64,000 nucleotides of DNA from Scleromitrula shiraiana. Lineage: Eukaryota > Ascomycota > Leotiomycetes > Helotiales > Sclerotiniaceae. Made by a program: the position numbers and the translations under genes. Positions 32,140 through 43,727 of this stretch are shown piece by piece. Numbering within the stretch: position 1 is the stretch's first letter; the number at the start of each line of letters is the position of its first letter. The DNA lies in NCBI GenBank assembly GCA_028455995.1, contig JABELC010000001.1:62001-126000 (forward strand). The letters run 5' to 3'. The notes beneath the pieces are model-generated. The model made no database searches, was not told where the DNA came from, and saw nothing but the letters and a program-made list of their open reading frames with translations.

Positions 32140-34259
32140 ATGTATCCGCCACGAACAATGACCTTTCTGCGGCCGCCTTCTCCAAGTGGGCGGCAACCTC
32201 GATCCCATCGACAAGTATTATCCATAAAAACTCCAAGTACCTCTCCTTCGTTCCGTGCACCATCCCCAACTGCGTCACTACAGCCTCAGCCGATTGAGAA
32301 GAAATCTATACCTGATGACAAGCTTGCAAAAGCTGCGAGGCTATATCGCGATCTTCGGTTGCAAGAGATGCAAGAGGGTTTAGCACAGCGCTCACCAGAA
32401 CGTAACGCAACATCCCCGGGTAGCATTGGCTCATATCTCCACGGTTTACCTGGACCTAGGTCTAGCGCATCTCAATCTTCCAGAGGACATACTACACCAT
32501 CTGCTTATGATGCAATTACGGATTTATCATCAGTAATGTCATTTGACAGTGTACAGTCTCGGAAATCAAAGCGGAAGAAGGAATATATTTCCCACCATGG
32601 AACAGCAGTGTCTCAACGCAATCGGAAAAAGTTTAATCCTATAGAAAGAGCAAAGACTGCATTAATTCGACATTTAGGATCATGTCAATACTGCAAGCCT
32701 CGAAACGTAGGAGTAGGTTCTAAAAAGGACTAAAACTTTAGTTGAGTGTCTAGCTAATTACATTACTTGGCGTAGTGCCAATTAGAACATCACGATATCG
32801 AGAAACTAAAACGCATGCTTCAATCCAAATCTGATGATCACAGCTTACCTTCTACACAAAGCACACAAGAGGATGTTAAGGCAAACAGCATTTCTGGACA
32901 ATCAACACCGATTACTTCTCAAAAAGTGAATAATGATGCACTGTGGGGCATTGGTCAACGTTTCGATCCCGTTTCTGAGGTTCCTTCCGAACTCGTCTTT
33001 TCACCTACAGGAGGATACGATCCGTTGTCATCAATATCAGAAACCCAAACTTCTCTCCAGCCCCATTACACTTATTCCACCACACAATCCCCAAGTCTAG
33101 AAATCCAAATCAAGGAACATTACTCAGGATACCAAAATGGACTTCAATTTCCCCTCGGAGTGCGAAATAACGAATCATTTGATTGCTATTTCCTAGATGG
33201 TTATTGTCAACAATCATTTCCAGACCCAGAATCTCTTCAGCTTCATTTCGAACGTGACCATTTCCAATTCACTCGTATTGATCCATGTTATCGATATATA
33301 TGCACCAATACAAATTGTTTCTGTGTCATGACCGAACCACGCGGGATCTGTGAAACTTGTAACTCATTGGTTAAGCTTTACATTTGTGGAAATTTCATCA
33401 GGCTCCCTGAATATCCGGCCGTTCCTCCTAGCAGACCAAGTTTCACGGATATTGGATATGCGAATAATGTGGTTTACTCTGGACCGGGATTGGAATATCG
33501 ATTTGCGGATATTGATCAGGAACTTGGGTTGAGGGGAAATAATACGCAGTATTTTGGGAACGGAGATCCAGTCAATATGAATTCTTATGGCGGAGGAGCA
33601 GGAAATATGTATACGGATACTAATGCGGGAGGGTTCAACGCGGCGTATTCTTATGATTCTATGCAACCGGGTGGAGATCGTTATGGAGGAGGTCATCGTT
33701 ATGCCGGGTTTACATCGATATCATCATCGCCGTTTGCTCAACGAGGAGTTGATGATAAGCCAAACGCGATGCAACGGCCTATACGGTATCAATATCAATA
33801 TTCGAAAGTCGCATCTCCATTTTCCAGAAAAGACCACCACCGCAAGCTTTTGATGATGTCAATCCTCGCTTCTATCTTATTCATCTTGTTGAGCATTTGG
33901 ATATATATATCCATTTACAACTCATCAATTTCCATCTCCATCCTCAACGCAACGAGCTCCCTCCTCTCCCACTTATCACCCAACGTGGATTTCGATATCC
34001 CAACATTAGGATTCATCAGTATGCTCTTATCGTTCTTTACTTGTTGGTCTGCGAAATATGTTAAGGATTCATATGGTGCTGGTGCTGGGAGATTTAGATG
34101 TAAAGCTGTACGTTATCTTCCTATCCTATCATTCGTCATTCTTCCATTTTTTCTTCTTACGTATATGTGTCTTTCTTTCATTCCTCGTCTCCCAATCATC
34201 TTTCTATTTACCCATTGATTGGAAATCCCGGATTCGTTTCACTAACAACACAGACATAG
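32140..34259 (+). CDS. Zinc-finger-like protein with C-terminal membrane segments
   Basis: Exon 1 (32140-32706) and exon 2 (from 32776) join across a 69-bp intron that links LGSCQYCKPRN to CQLEHHDIEKL. This makes one Cys/His cluster similar in look to a domain of unknown function seen in fungal proteins. In exon 2, CYFLDGYCQQSFPDPESLQL followed by HFERDH resembles a C2H2 finger, and a Cys-rich patch (ICTNTNCFCVMTEPRGICETC) follows. A Gly/Asn/Tyr-rich region leads to hydrophobic segments LLMMSILASILFILLSIWIY and LGFISMLLSFFTCW. The end is uncertain. Read straight through, the frame stops at 34218 with a third hydrophobic segment; alternatively a strong GTACGT donor at 34108 and a CTAAC...CACAG acceptor at 34253 give a short tail stopping at 34259. 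Function unknown. Confidence 0.75.
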
Positions 34260-35214
34260 CGTCAATGTCCTCTTCATTCCTTCTCATCCTCATCCTCATC
34301 TTCATCCTCGCCCTCACCACTCACTACTGCCACAAGGATTAAAATCACCATTGCGCCTTATGTTATGGCTTGATCGATTGATTGATGAATAATGAATTCA
34401 ACGGCTTCCATTGCTTTACGGTATCTATGAGATGGTTTTTGATGATATGATATGAAACGATTAACACACTGGACAATTCATGGCGATGGGTAACCAGGTT
34501 ACATATCATATCGAAATTCAGGACCTCAGTTCGAATTGACTTCGGTCATCCTCTATCACTATTTACGGCCTCTTTTTCCCCTCTTTGTTTCTTTCTTTCT
34601 TTTTTTTCTACTTCATCGAAGGATGGATGGATGGGCTGAATTATATATTGGCGGTGTCTTTTACTTATCTTACAATGAACTCGGTCTGGCTTGGTTTAGG
34701 TTTCTGTTGCGACTTTTTCCCCCACTTTATACTCATGCTCATGCATATGCTCATCATGCTTTCCTTCTCTTCTTTATTATCAATTAGTTTGGGTTGGATT
34801 TGGTTGTTTAGGCTGGTTGGGTTGTTTAGGTTATTTTGTTAGATTCTCTTCTCTTCTCTATTTTATTTCATACTTATTAATAAGTCTTCAAATTTTTTAT
34901 TCCAAGCGAATTTATTCTCTTCATCTGAGTTCTATTTTTTCTTTATCTTATCTCTTCTCATTTCATCTGATCTAATCCCATTCAATTCCATTCATCTCTT
35001 CATGGCAGGCATATGAGGCAGGAAAACTAAACTATAGACGTGGGAGAGGAAGGAGGGGAGGGGTGGGAATGCTTTATTTACTTTTGTTTGGTTTAGTTTT
35101 GTTTGGTTTGGTCTTTTCTTAAACCTCTATGATATGATCTTGGGTTCGTGGGCTACATGTTCGGTGTTATGATTTTTATTTTATTTTTATGTTTTCGGCT
35201 ATGATGATATCGAC

Positions 35215-35245
<31 letters not shown>

Positions 35246-35774
35246 GCGATAAATACAGAGCAAATCGGATCAGAAGGGGAACGGACAAACGTACAGATAG
35301 GATTTGCATACAGACATGCATATATGATGAATAAACTAAATCAATCCGATCTTTGCTTCATTGGATGTTCATACTTATATTTAATTTATATGCTCATATC
35401 ATACTCTGTTTCTTCAACAATCACTTTCATATATATTTGAAATCCCAATTTTTGATATTGATATCGATTTTGATTTTGATTTTGATTTTGATTCTCAACT
35501 CATATTCATTATATAAAAAATTCTATAGGTAGTTAAAATAAGTAGTCGACTAACTAGTAAGTCGGTAAGTATAAGTATCATGCGCATCAATTACGTTGTA
35601 TCATTATACATAGGAATAGAAAGAATGCCCACAACCCATGGACGTCAATAATGAGCATGTAAGTCATCTCCTCTCATCTACCATCCACCCATCTACTCCT
35701 TTTCATTCCATTCCATTCCATTCGATTCAAACCAAATCAAAACAAAGCAGACGCACATCCAATCTCTCCTTCCC
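34260..35774. other. Intergenic, no gene seen
   Basis: 1.5 kb between convergent genes. It includes pyrimidine-rich DNA, a (GACA)n run at about 35218-35244 and TTTTGAT repeats at about 35468-35493. It should contain both 3' untranslated regions. Confidence 0.6.
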
Positions 35775-37102
35775 CTAATTCAAAGGTTTCCTAGCAACCA
35801 TCAAATACATCGGAGTAAACAAATCCTCCTTCGCACCATCAACCAAGCAATCCGCCGCCCAAGCCAACGAATCAGCCGTCTTTTGAGTTCCCCCAGGCGC
35901 CAATCTCAATGTCTCCAATAATCCCACAAACTTATGTACCAACCCTCTACCGGTCTTTGTCATTCTAGCAATGGTGAAGAAATCCCCAATCGAACCCATA
36001 TGTTTGAAATCACCCGCAAGAGGATAATACCATGGTGTAGCATCAGGGCGTTTGGCCAGATCTTCGTGGAGGACTAATTCGAAACCGGCGGCTTTGATGG
36101 CGGCGATTCCTTCGGATATAGTGACCATGTTTGAGATTCCGTCACCTTGCTCGATACCGAGACGGATTTTGCGGTGGTGTTCGTTGCTGTTGTCGTAGTT
36201 ATCTGTCATGAGCCATTCGTAAACACCGAATGTTCCTCCTGGCTTGAGAACTTTGAAGATTTGTGAGTAGACTCCTTCAAGTGATGGGGCGTGGACGGTG
36301 GCTTCGATGGCGTAGACGGCATCGAAGGAATTTTCTGGGAATGACATTTGCTAGATTTCTTGTTAATTTCTGTAATTCTTATAAGTGGGGGAAAGGGAAA
36401 AAAACTACTTACCATGAAATCACCCTTAACATATTTCAATTGATCGGACAAACCCTCCTTTGCGGCATATCTTGTTGCACGTTCAATTTGATAATCGTTG
36501 TTGTTCAATCCGGTGATATGTGCACCAGTGAATTTGGCAATTTCTCTAGCTGGACCTCCAACACCACATCCAACGTCGAGAACCTTATCACCATCTTTAA
36601 TACCAATTTTGGCGGCGAGATAATGTTCGTGACGAGCAATTGCTTGGTAGAAAGGTTCACCATAAGCGAAACGACAGAAATGGAATGATTGTCCCCATCC
36701 GTATTCGTAAAGATCGGTTGCAAGATTGTAGTAACTGTTTCCTCAGATTAGTATTTGTTTCAATCGTTATAGACGGGTCGTAGATAATACTCACTGTCTT
36801 GTCAATGTAGCATATTCAGCAGTTCTGGCCTGATATTCTGATTAGTTTCTTTGCACAGATATATCATGGTGTTGAGAATGTATAGTTTGTAAACATACAT
36901 CTCTGTCTGCTTTGGTTTCATCCTTAGCAGATTTATTATCCCAATGCTTGAAATACTCATCAACGGCAGCTTTTTGAGCAGAAGAATCTTTCTTCATCAT
37001 TGCTCTGAAACCACCTTCAGCATTGGAAGAATCCTTATGCATAGCTTTGTTGAAAGCAGCATCACGAGAGTGATCTTCGGTTTCGAGTTTGCTTGGAGCC
37101 AT
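35775..37102 (-). CDS. ERG6: Sterol 24-C-methyltransferase
   Basis: Four exons (37102-36899, 36829-36795, 36734-36413, 36350-35775) join in phase to 378 residues, the usual Erg6 length. The SAM-binding motif is VLDVGCGVGGPAREIA, preceded by the sterol-methyltransferase signature YEYGWGQSFHFCRF. Further conserved blocks are HEHYLAAKIG, ITGLNNNDYQIERA, FDAVYAIEATVHAP and KVLKPGGTFGVYEW. The enzyme transfers a methyl group from SAM to C24 of the sterol side chain (zymosterol or lanosterol depending on species) in ergosterol synthesis at the ER and lipid droplets. The second exon is only 35 bp. The gene is divergent from the SLT11-like gene, with 669 bp between the starts. Confidence 0.97.
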
Positions 37103-37771
37103 TGTAGAAAGATTTATTATAAAATTGAATGTGAAGTATTAGAAGGATGTATTTTATTATGTGTCTATAAAGTAGAAGGAAGAAGAGTAGAAAGAGTAGA
37201 AGAAGAGTAGAAAAGAGAAAGGTTCGAGTTGATCGAATGTTAAGAAGAGTTGGAATTGAATTGAATTGAATTGAAGATTCTAAGAAAAGGGGAAATGTAT
37301 CTTCTAAATAATAATTCTCCAAATTCTACACTATCGCGACGGTGAAATTATGTACAGGGTCAATTTCCCTAGGTTATCAAATCTAACTATACCTTTTCAC
37401 CCCTTTGTCGGTAAATGGGAATCGTATTCGTACCCTTAGTTGAAGGACTAATACTAAAATGGCTTAATTAGGTACATGCCATTTTTAATTGGTTGAATTG
37501 AATGGGGGAACTTCTCCCTAGTCAGCCGGATTAGATTAGAGCCTAAGAGCCTGAGATACTAGGCTATATATCCTGGTTAATAAGGCAATAATTTACAGCC
37601 TGGTCATCTATATGCTTTTAGTAATCTTTTCGATATTTCAAATCTTGCCTCTCAGCCTTTCACTATTTTATCTTCATAACAATTACCTCACTTTTATCGC
37701 ATTGCAACAAATAACTTCAAACTATATAACACAATCCCACAATCTCTCATACTTCTAATATAACCACAATT
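37103..37771. promoter_or_regulatory. Divergent promoter region between ERG6 and the SLT11-like gene
   Basis: The two start codons face away from each other across 669 bp, so this segment must hold both promoters and 5' untranslated regions. It is AT-rich with GAATT and TAGAAG repeats on the ERG6 side and CA-rich DNA before the SLT11-like start. I did not identify a convincing individual factor site. Confidence 0.5.
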
Positions 37772-38935
37772 ATGCCACCACAAATCAAACAAGATCTAAA
37801 TCGCTCCGGCTGGGAAACCACCGATTTCCCTTCAGTATGCGAAAACTGTCTCCCCGATAACCCATTTGTCCAAATGATCAAACAAGACCACGGCGAAGAA
37901 TGCAAAATATGTACACGACCATTCACCGTCTTCCAATGGAAACCCGACCGAACCGCCCGCAGTAAGCGCACCAACATCTGCTTAACCTGCGCGCGTCTCA
38001 AAAATTGCTGTCAATGCTGCATGTTAGATCTAAGTTTCGGATTGCCTATTGTAGTGCGCGATGCGGCATTGAAGATGATTGCGCCGGGACCGAAGAGTGA
38101 TGTTAATAGAGAGTATTATGCGCAGAATCATGAAAGGGAGATTGAGGAGGGGAAGGGGGCAGGTATGGAGGAGTATGAGAAGACGGATGAGAAGGCTAGG
38201 GAGTTATTGAGGAGATTGGCTAATAGTCAGCCTTATTTCAAGAAGGGGAGGAAGATGATTACGGAGGGGGAGGGCAGTAGTAGTGCTGCGGGTGCAAGTG
38301 AGAAGGGTATGGCATTAGCGACCAGGGGACCGGGTCCGATACGAACACGAGATGGGATGTCGAGCAGGGGTGGTGGTGCGGGGAGAGGAGGAAGAGGCGG
38401 CCCCAATCGAATGAATCGATCGTTTCCCAGCGCTGCACAGCTACCCCCCGGACCACAAGATATCCTACCCCCCGCCGACAAATCCATCACTTCACTCTTC
38501 ATAACTGGCGTAGAAGACGATTTACCCGAGCATAAAATCCGAGATTTCTTCTCCCCATATGGAAAAGTACGCTCACTAGTCTGCTCTCACATGTCACATT
38601 GCGCATTTATTAATTATGCGACGAGAGAGGGTGCAGAGGCCGCGGCGCAAGCATTACAAGGAAAAGCTGTGATTGCAGGATGTCCTCTTAGAGTTCAGTG
38701 GGGGAAACCGAGACCGATTGGGACGATGGATAAGGAGGAGCGTATTGCTACTGGTAGGGAAGGTCGATCTGCTTTTGCGAATTCGAATTCGGGTTCGGGT
38801 TCGCAGAGGAGAGGGGCTGGGGGTAATAGCGCGCAGGGTTCTGGGGTCGCTCCTCAAGATGATTTGGTCAATATGCCTGTTGCGGCTCCTCCTGGTGCGA
38901 GTGATGTGCAATATGCTAGTTTAGCTGGAAATTAG
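37772..38935 (+). CDS. SLT11: Pre-mRNA splicing factor Slt11/Ecm2 (RBM22 type)
   Basis: A single-exon protein of 387 residues. The N-terminal third has the paired-Cys zinc-binding pattern of the family: VCENCLPDNPFVQMIKQ, CKICTRPFTVFQW and ICLTCARLKNCCQCCMLDLS. Residues about 230-310 form an RRM: SLFITGVEDDLPEHKIRDFF, HCAFINYATREGAEAAAQAL (RNP1-like) and PLRVQWGKPR. A Gly/Arg-rich segment (GGGAGRGGRGG) separates the two parts. Slt11/Ecm2 and human RBM22 sit beside the NineTeen complex and contact the U6 and pre-mRNA strands in the activated spliceosome. Length and domain order match the family, and the nuclear location is known for it. Confidence 0.95.
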   Translation: MPPQIKQDLNRSGWETTDFPSVCENCLPDNPFVQMIKQDHGEECKICTRPFTVFQWKPDRTARSKRTNICLTCARLKNCCQCCMLDLSFGLPIVVRDAALKMIAPGPKSDVNREYYAQNHEREIEEGKGAGMEEYEKTDEKARELLRRLANSQPYFKKGRKMITEGEGSSSAAGASEKGMALATRGPGPIRTRDGMSSRGGGAGRGGRGGPNRMNRSFPSAAQLPPGPQDILPPADKSITSLFITGVEDDLPEHKIRDFFSPYGKVRSLVCSHMSHCAFINYATREGAEAAAQALQGKAVIAGCPLRVQWGKPRPIGTMDKEERIATGREGRSAFANSNSGSGSQRRGAGGNSAQGSGVAPQDDLVNMPVAAPPGASDVQYASLAGN

Positions 38936-39376
38936 GAATGGGAAAGATGACCGAAAGAAAGATTGGTACTTTGATTTGATTTGATTTGATTTGATTATTT
39001 AACATAGGAGTTGGGGAGTCGGAATGGGAGATGTAAAGGCATGAAGGACTTGGAATGGATTCCACGGAGAAGCTCGTCTGTATTTCTATCAAATAAGTAC
39101 ATTGGTGCATCATATATAATGACAAAAGAATAAACGACCGACCAACTTATGTTCGGTCATGATATGAATACATTTATTAATACCAATATATCTAAATCAT
39201 GATATCGCTGTGCAATGTGCTTTAAATATGAACTCTCTATCTCATACAAATACATTTCCCAAATTTGTACATGTCATCTCCCATCTTCACATCTCACCAC
39301 ATCCTCTCTTCTCATCTGCTCTTCTCTTCTCGTTCTCTTACCAAAATTCAACCGACTAACCAATCCACCCATAATT
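38936..39376. other. Intergenic between convergent genes
   Basis: The 441 bp between SLT11 and MZM1 stops contain a short TTTGA/TTGAT run (38970-38995) and CT-rich DNA. No gene was found. Confidence 0.55.
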
Positions 39377-40005
39377 CTATTGATCCTTACAAGTCTTCCC
39401 ATCAATAACCACCTTCTGCCCATTAGGAAATTTCACCGTATCGTTATCTCCTCGTTCCGTATATTCATGAATGCGTAGTTCTATCGTTCACACAACCAAC
39501 ATATTAGTAACCATACCAAACCAAACATAACTCCATAAAACCAAACCAAAAAATAAAAAGAAACAATAAAAAGAACATACTATATTTCTCATCGCCCTCC
39601 TCCTTCCTCCCCTGCACAACATTCTCTCTTAAAATCCGAGCCACGTCTTCGGCGTGGGAAATGGCGGCTTTACATTCGGGGGATGAAGGGGCGAGGGATC
39701 GGTTGGAGAGGAAGGTGGTGCGGGCTTGTTTGCGGGCGGATGTTAGGAGGGGGATGTCTTCTATTGGGGTGTTAGAGTATGTTAAGGTGGGTTTGGGAAG
39801 GCAGAGGAGAGAGTGAAGGAGGAAGGGGGAAGGGGAGTGAATGGTTTTGGATGGGAGGGGGGGAGAAAAGAAGAGGTGGAGGAAGGGAGGGAAGTGAAAG
39901 AGGGGAAGGGGAGGTGGAATGGAGGAGGAGATAGGGAAAGAACGACGAACCGTGGAAGGCTATCCGAGTTGAGCGGAGAAGGTGCCGGTATGCTGCTGAT
40001 GCCAT
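39377..40005 (-). CDS. MZM1: Mitochondrial zinc maintenance protein 1 (LYR family)
   Basis: Three exons (40005-39951, 39760-39581, 39480-39377) splice to 112 residues. Exon 1 gives MASAAYRHLLRSTRIAFH, the LYR-type start of Mzm1. Exon 2 gives LLTSARKQARTTFLSNRSLA, SPECKAAISHAEDVARILRE and NVVQGRKEEGDEKY. Exon 3 gives KLRIHEYTERGDNDTVKFPN. This agrees with fungal Mzm1, a matrix chaperone that inserts the Rieske protein into complex III and was first named for its effect on mitochondrial zinc. The gene is easily missed: its longest single-frame piece is mostly a 190-bp intron, and the coding exons are 55, 180 and 104 bp. It is divergent from the following gene, with 229 bp between starts. Confidence 0.93.
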
Positions 40006-40234
40006 TTTCGAGGAAGTTTATTTTAAATGTCTGGGTATATATATCGTTTGGATTCTGTCGAGGCTTTTGTTTGTTTTCAATACCTTACGATACACTACAT
40101 TTATACAATTTTGTTAGTATATATACATTCCATCGATTCGATTCAGCCAAATAACATTAATCAATAACTCAACATCTCTTATCCAACAAGTACGTATAAC
40201 AAAAGAACTTCTGGTTTTTATACAGAAAGAAAAG

Positions 40235-41919
40235 ATGGATCCAGCGCCCAAAACGGGGATAGTAAAACGACGATATGTCGGATACTTTGTTGAAGATGAT
40301 GGAGATATTACGACAAAGAAAGAGGAGTTTCCCATCGTTGTACCAAAAGGGAAGATGAATACAGCGTACGAAACGAAGATGCCAGTAATAGGACGACAAT
40401 ATGTCGGATACTATAGTGAAGATGATGGAGATATTATAATAAAGAGAGAAATGGATACAAAGCCCAAAACAAAGATACCACTAATGGGACGACGATATGT
40501 CGGGTACTATAGTGAAGGTGATGACTATTTCACGTTCAAAAGGGGGAGTCCAGATAAATGTATGTATGAAATCTATAGGGAAGGTCTTGAGTTGGTTTGA
40601 CTTAATCTAATAAATTTTGTTTTTTTGCAGTTCCGCGCGCTGAATATGTTAAGAGCAGCATGCCAGGAGATTCTGAGGATGTCTCGGCTTTGACATGTGT
40701 GAAGGAGGAGGAAGAGATGGGTTGTGATGTGGGAGAAGAGGAGCAAATCGATACTGCTGCCACTACCCCTGCTTCTAGTGCTGCTGCCGATGATGTGATA
40801 GAGAAAGAAGTAGCTAAAGTAGCTAAAGCTATAGCTGCTTCTTTTGCTACTGCTGGAAATTCTCCGACTTCGAAATTTATCTGGAGTGATGATGTGATAG
40901 AGGCAGAACAAGCTAAAGCTATAGCTGCTTCTTTTGCTACTGCTGGAAATTCTCCGACTTCGAAAGATATTGACGTAGAGTTTGACGTGGTCGGAAACAA
41001 TTCTTCCAATCCTACCCTCGTTTCAACCCCGAAAAGTGGCGATGCAAATGCTGCTTTGGTAACAGACGGTTTATTTGGTGATGCAAACCTCTTAGCATTG
41101 AAAAACGAAGAGGATTCAATGGGAAATTTGAAGTTATCACCCAGCCCCATTGAAAAGAAAGTCTCCAAAACTGGCCTGGATCCAATGTATATGCCGATAC
41201 ATTCTCCGGTTCGGGAATATTTTTCAAAGATATCACCATTGGCTCTGGAGCCACATAGCTATACTATTGCAGGCACTAAACCTTTGGATGAGTCCATTCG
41301 TGCAAAAGAACATGAAGTGGCAGAGCCAAGAAACTACCATACAACTGCTACCTCTACCCAAACTGTTCCTGGGGACCTTCCAGTAATGCCGGATTCTATT
41401 CAAAACGTCATTCTCCGAATCGAGCATCACTATCATAGTTGTCATGAGAAATGCGCCAACAACAACTTTGGTTCGGCGTCAAACAATTCCCAGAATGCTA
41501 ATGACACACAAATATACTTGGTTCAGCACAATCACTACAACTGTCATGATGAGTGTATCAAGAACAACTCTGCTGCAACCCCTGGAAGTTCTCTGATTGA
41601 GTCCAGTAACCTAACCAGGGTGAAGAGCGTACTCGGGCAAGCTTTACAAATCGCCATTCAAAACAAGTATCGCAATGATTTGAGCACTACCAAAATCATG
41701 ACAACTCATGATCAACAACCTTCAACGGAGTTTGAAAGTGGACCGACTATTGAGAGGTCAAAAGGGAAACAGAGAAGACCGCTGCTAACGAGGATGCCGC
41801 CATATAAGAAAGCATATGGAGTGAACAGCAACGTACCTTCACAACTTGGCAAGGGTTCGAATGACAATAGCGAAATGGCTTGGTTGAATACCGGAAATGA
41901 TACACCTACGGTAGTTTGA
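40235..41919 (+). CDS. Unrecognised protein with three YVGYY repeats and a duplicated His/Cys motif
   Basis: Two exons (40235-40559 and 40631-41919) join across a 71-bp intron (GTATGT donor, TTTGCAG acceptor) to 537 residues. I do not recognise the family. The N-terminus has three tandem copies of a unit of about 35 residues: KRRYVGYFVEDDGDI, GRQYVGYYSEDDGDI and GRRYVGYYSEGDDYF, each preceded by a basic PKTK or YETK stretch. Residues about 170-220 contain a 30-residue duplication (KAIAASFATAGNSPTSK twice). Near residues 365-425 a second repeated motif occurs: RIEHHYHSCHEKCANNN and VQHNHYNCHDECIKNN, which could bind a metal. The rest is acidic and Ser/Thr-rich. No signal peptide or membrane segment is seen. 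The coding call rests on splicing, length and internal repeats conserved at protein level. Confidence 0.8.
40821..40965 (+). repeat. Perfect 55-bp duplication, 90-bp period, in frame
   Basis: The 55 bases at 40821-40875 reappear unchanged at 40911-40965. The flanking GATGATGTGATAGAG is also repeated. The 90-bp period adds exactly 30 codons. Identity at silent positions points to a recent duplication. Confidence 0.9.
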
Positions 41920-42329
41920 ACAATTTCGTGGATCTAGACCAATTCATTAACGGATGTGAGCATTCGAACGGATTATCATACAAACCAAGGAGATTGAGAG
42001 GGTAATGGCTCGATTGGTATTTTCTCTTTTGCACCACACACGTGATTTTCTCGATTTCTTTTCAATCAGCCTTTAGTTGGCTAGGGGTCACTGGAGGCTT
42101 GTGGTTTTAAATAGACAAAAATAAGATTCAGACTTAAAGTATCGAAAGTTGGAGTGTAAATTAGCATACGATCAATAAAAATGGCCTTCTCTTTCTTTGA
42201 TATTTGGCAGAATAGAAAAAGGCGGTGACTAATTGTTAAACTAACTTTTTTTTCCCGTATCAATATTCCAACTGTTTTTCTTCCCCTCCATTTTTCGTTT
42301 TGAAAGAAAATATTATAACAAGATTAAAA
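41920..42329. promoter_or_regulatory. Promoter region of the Zuotin gene
   Basis: This 410-bp gap lies between co-directional genes. Pyrimidine-rich tracts (about 42245-42300) stand just upstream of the ZUO1 start, as is usual for highly expressed fungal genes. No specific factor site was identified. Confidence 0.45.
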
Positions 42330-43727
42330 ATGGCTACCCACCATCAAGTTTCTTTACCCCTCCCTATCCTTCCAGAAGGATGGTCCGCTGAGAAGGACTT
42401 TAAGGCTATTGCTAGCGTTTCTCCTGCAACTCAACGTAGTCTTGAACCTGTTGGTCCTCACTTTCTCGCCCACGCTCGCCGTGCTCGTCACAAGCGTACT
42501 TTCTCCGAGGATGACCGTATTCAAGCCCAAGAGAACGTCAAGAAGGTTGAAGATGAGGATCTCGGTGACATCAGCGAGGATGAAGACCCAATGATGTTGT
42601 CTCGCGATGCTAAGGACTGGAAGGTATATTTCTAAGTCCTTTCTCATTTTTATTGATCATTACTAATCTGCGATCAACAGAACCAAGATCATTATGCTGT
42701 TCTCGGTCTCAGCAAATACAGATACAAGGCTACCGAAGATCAAATCAAGCGTGCTCACCGAAAGAAGGTCTTGAAGCATCACCCCGATAAGAAGGCAGCA
42801 GCTGGATCCACCGAGGACGATAACTTCTTCAAGTGCATTCAAAAAGCCACCGACTTGCTCCTCGACCCCGTCAAGCGTCGTCAATTCGATTCCGTTGATG
42901 AAGCCGCCGATGTTCAACCACCAAGCAAAAAACAACAAAAAGAGAAGAAGACTTTCTACAAGCTTTGGAGTCAATGTTTCAAGGCCGAGGGACGTTTCTC
43001 TCGAGTCCAACCAGTGCCTAAGTTTGGTGACGATAACAGCAGCAAGGAGGAAGTCGAGAACTTCTACAACTTCTTCTACAACTTCGATTCATGGCGTTCA
43101 TTCGAATACCAAGATGAGGATGTCCCAGATGACAATGAGAACCGTGATCAAAAGCGTCACATGGAGCGTAAGAACAACAACGCACGCAAGAAGAAGAAGA
43201 CCGAGGATTCTGCTCGTTTGAGAAAATTGTTGGATGAGGCATCAGCTGCTGATGAGCGTATTAAGCGATTCCGTCAAGAAGCCAACAAGGAGAAGAACAA
43301 GAAGAGATTGGAGAAGGAAGAAGCCGAGAGAAAAGAAAAGGAAGAGAAAGAGGCTAAGAAGAAGGCTGAGGAACAAGCTGCTAAGGATGCAGAGGAGAAG
43401 GCTAAGGCCGAGAGAGAACAAGGAAAGAAGGCTAAGGAGGCTGCTAAATCCGCCGTCAAGAAGAACAGACGTGTCTTGAAGGGAAGTGTCAAGGATGCCA
43501 ACTACTTTGCCACTGGAGGGGAGGCATCAGCAGCTGATATTGACGCTGTCTTGAATGATGTTGATTTGGTACAAGGAAAGGTTGATCCTGATGAGCTTGC
43601 CGCCTTGGCTGGAAAATTAAACGGCCTTAAGGTTGCGGACGAGATTAAGGGAGTTTGGAGCGCCGAGATCAAGAGATTGGTTGATGCTGGAAAGATTAAG
43701 GAGGGTGATGCTAAATCTCTTGCTTAA
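42330..43727 (+). CDS. ZUO1: Zuotin, ribosome-associated J-domain protein
   Basis: Exons 42330-42623 and 42681-43727 join across a 57-bp intron to 446 residues, close to the family length. The N-terminus (LPEGWSAEKDFKAIASVS) and UBR-like region match Zuo1. The J domain follows the intron: NQDHYAVLGLSKYRYKATED and KVLKHHPDKKAAAG, where HPD is the Hsp70-stimulating tripeptide. Next come YKLWSQCFKAEGRFSR and FYNFFYNFDSWRSFEYQDED, the Zuotin homology domain that binds the ribosome near the tunnel exit. A long Lys/Glu-rich helical segment (about residues 265-350) corresponds to the charged middle helix. Zuo1 pairs with Ssz1 in the ribosome-associated complex and activates Ssb-type Hsp70 on nascent chains. 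Confidence 0.97.
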
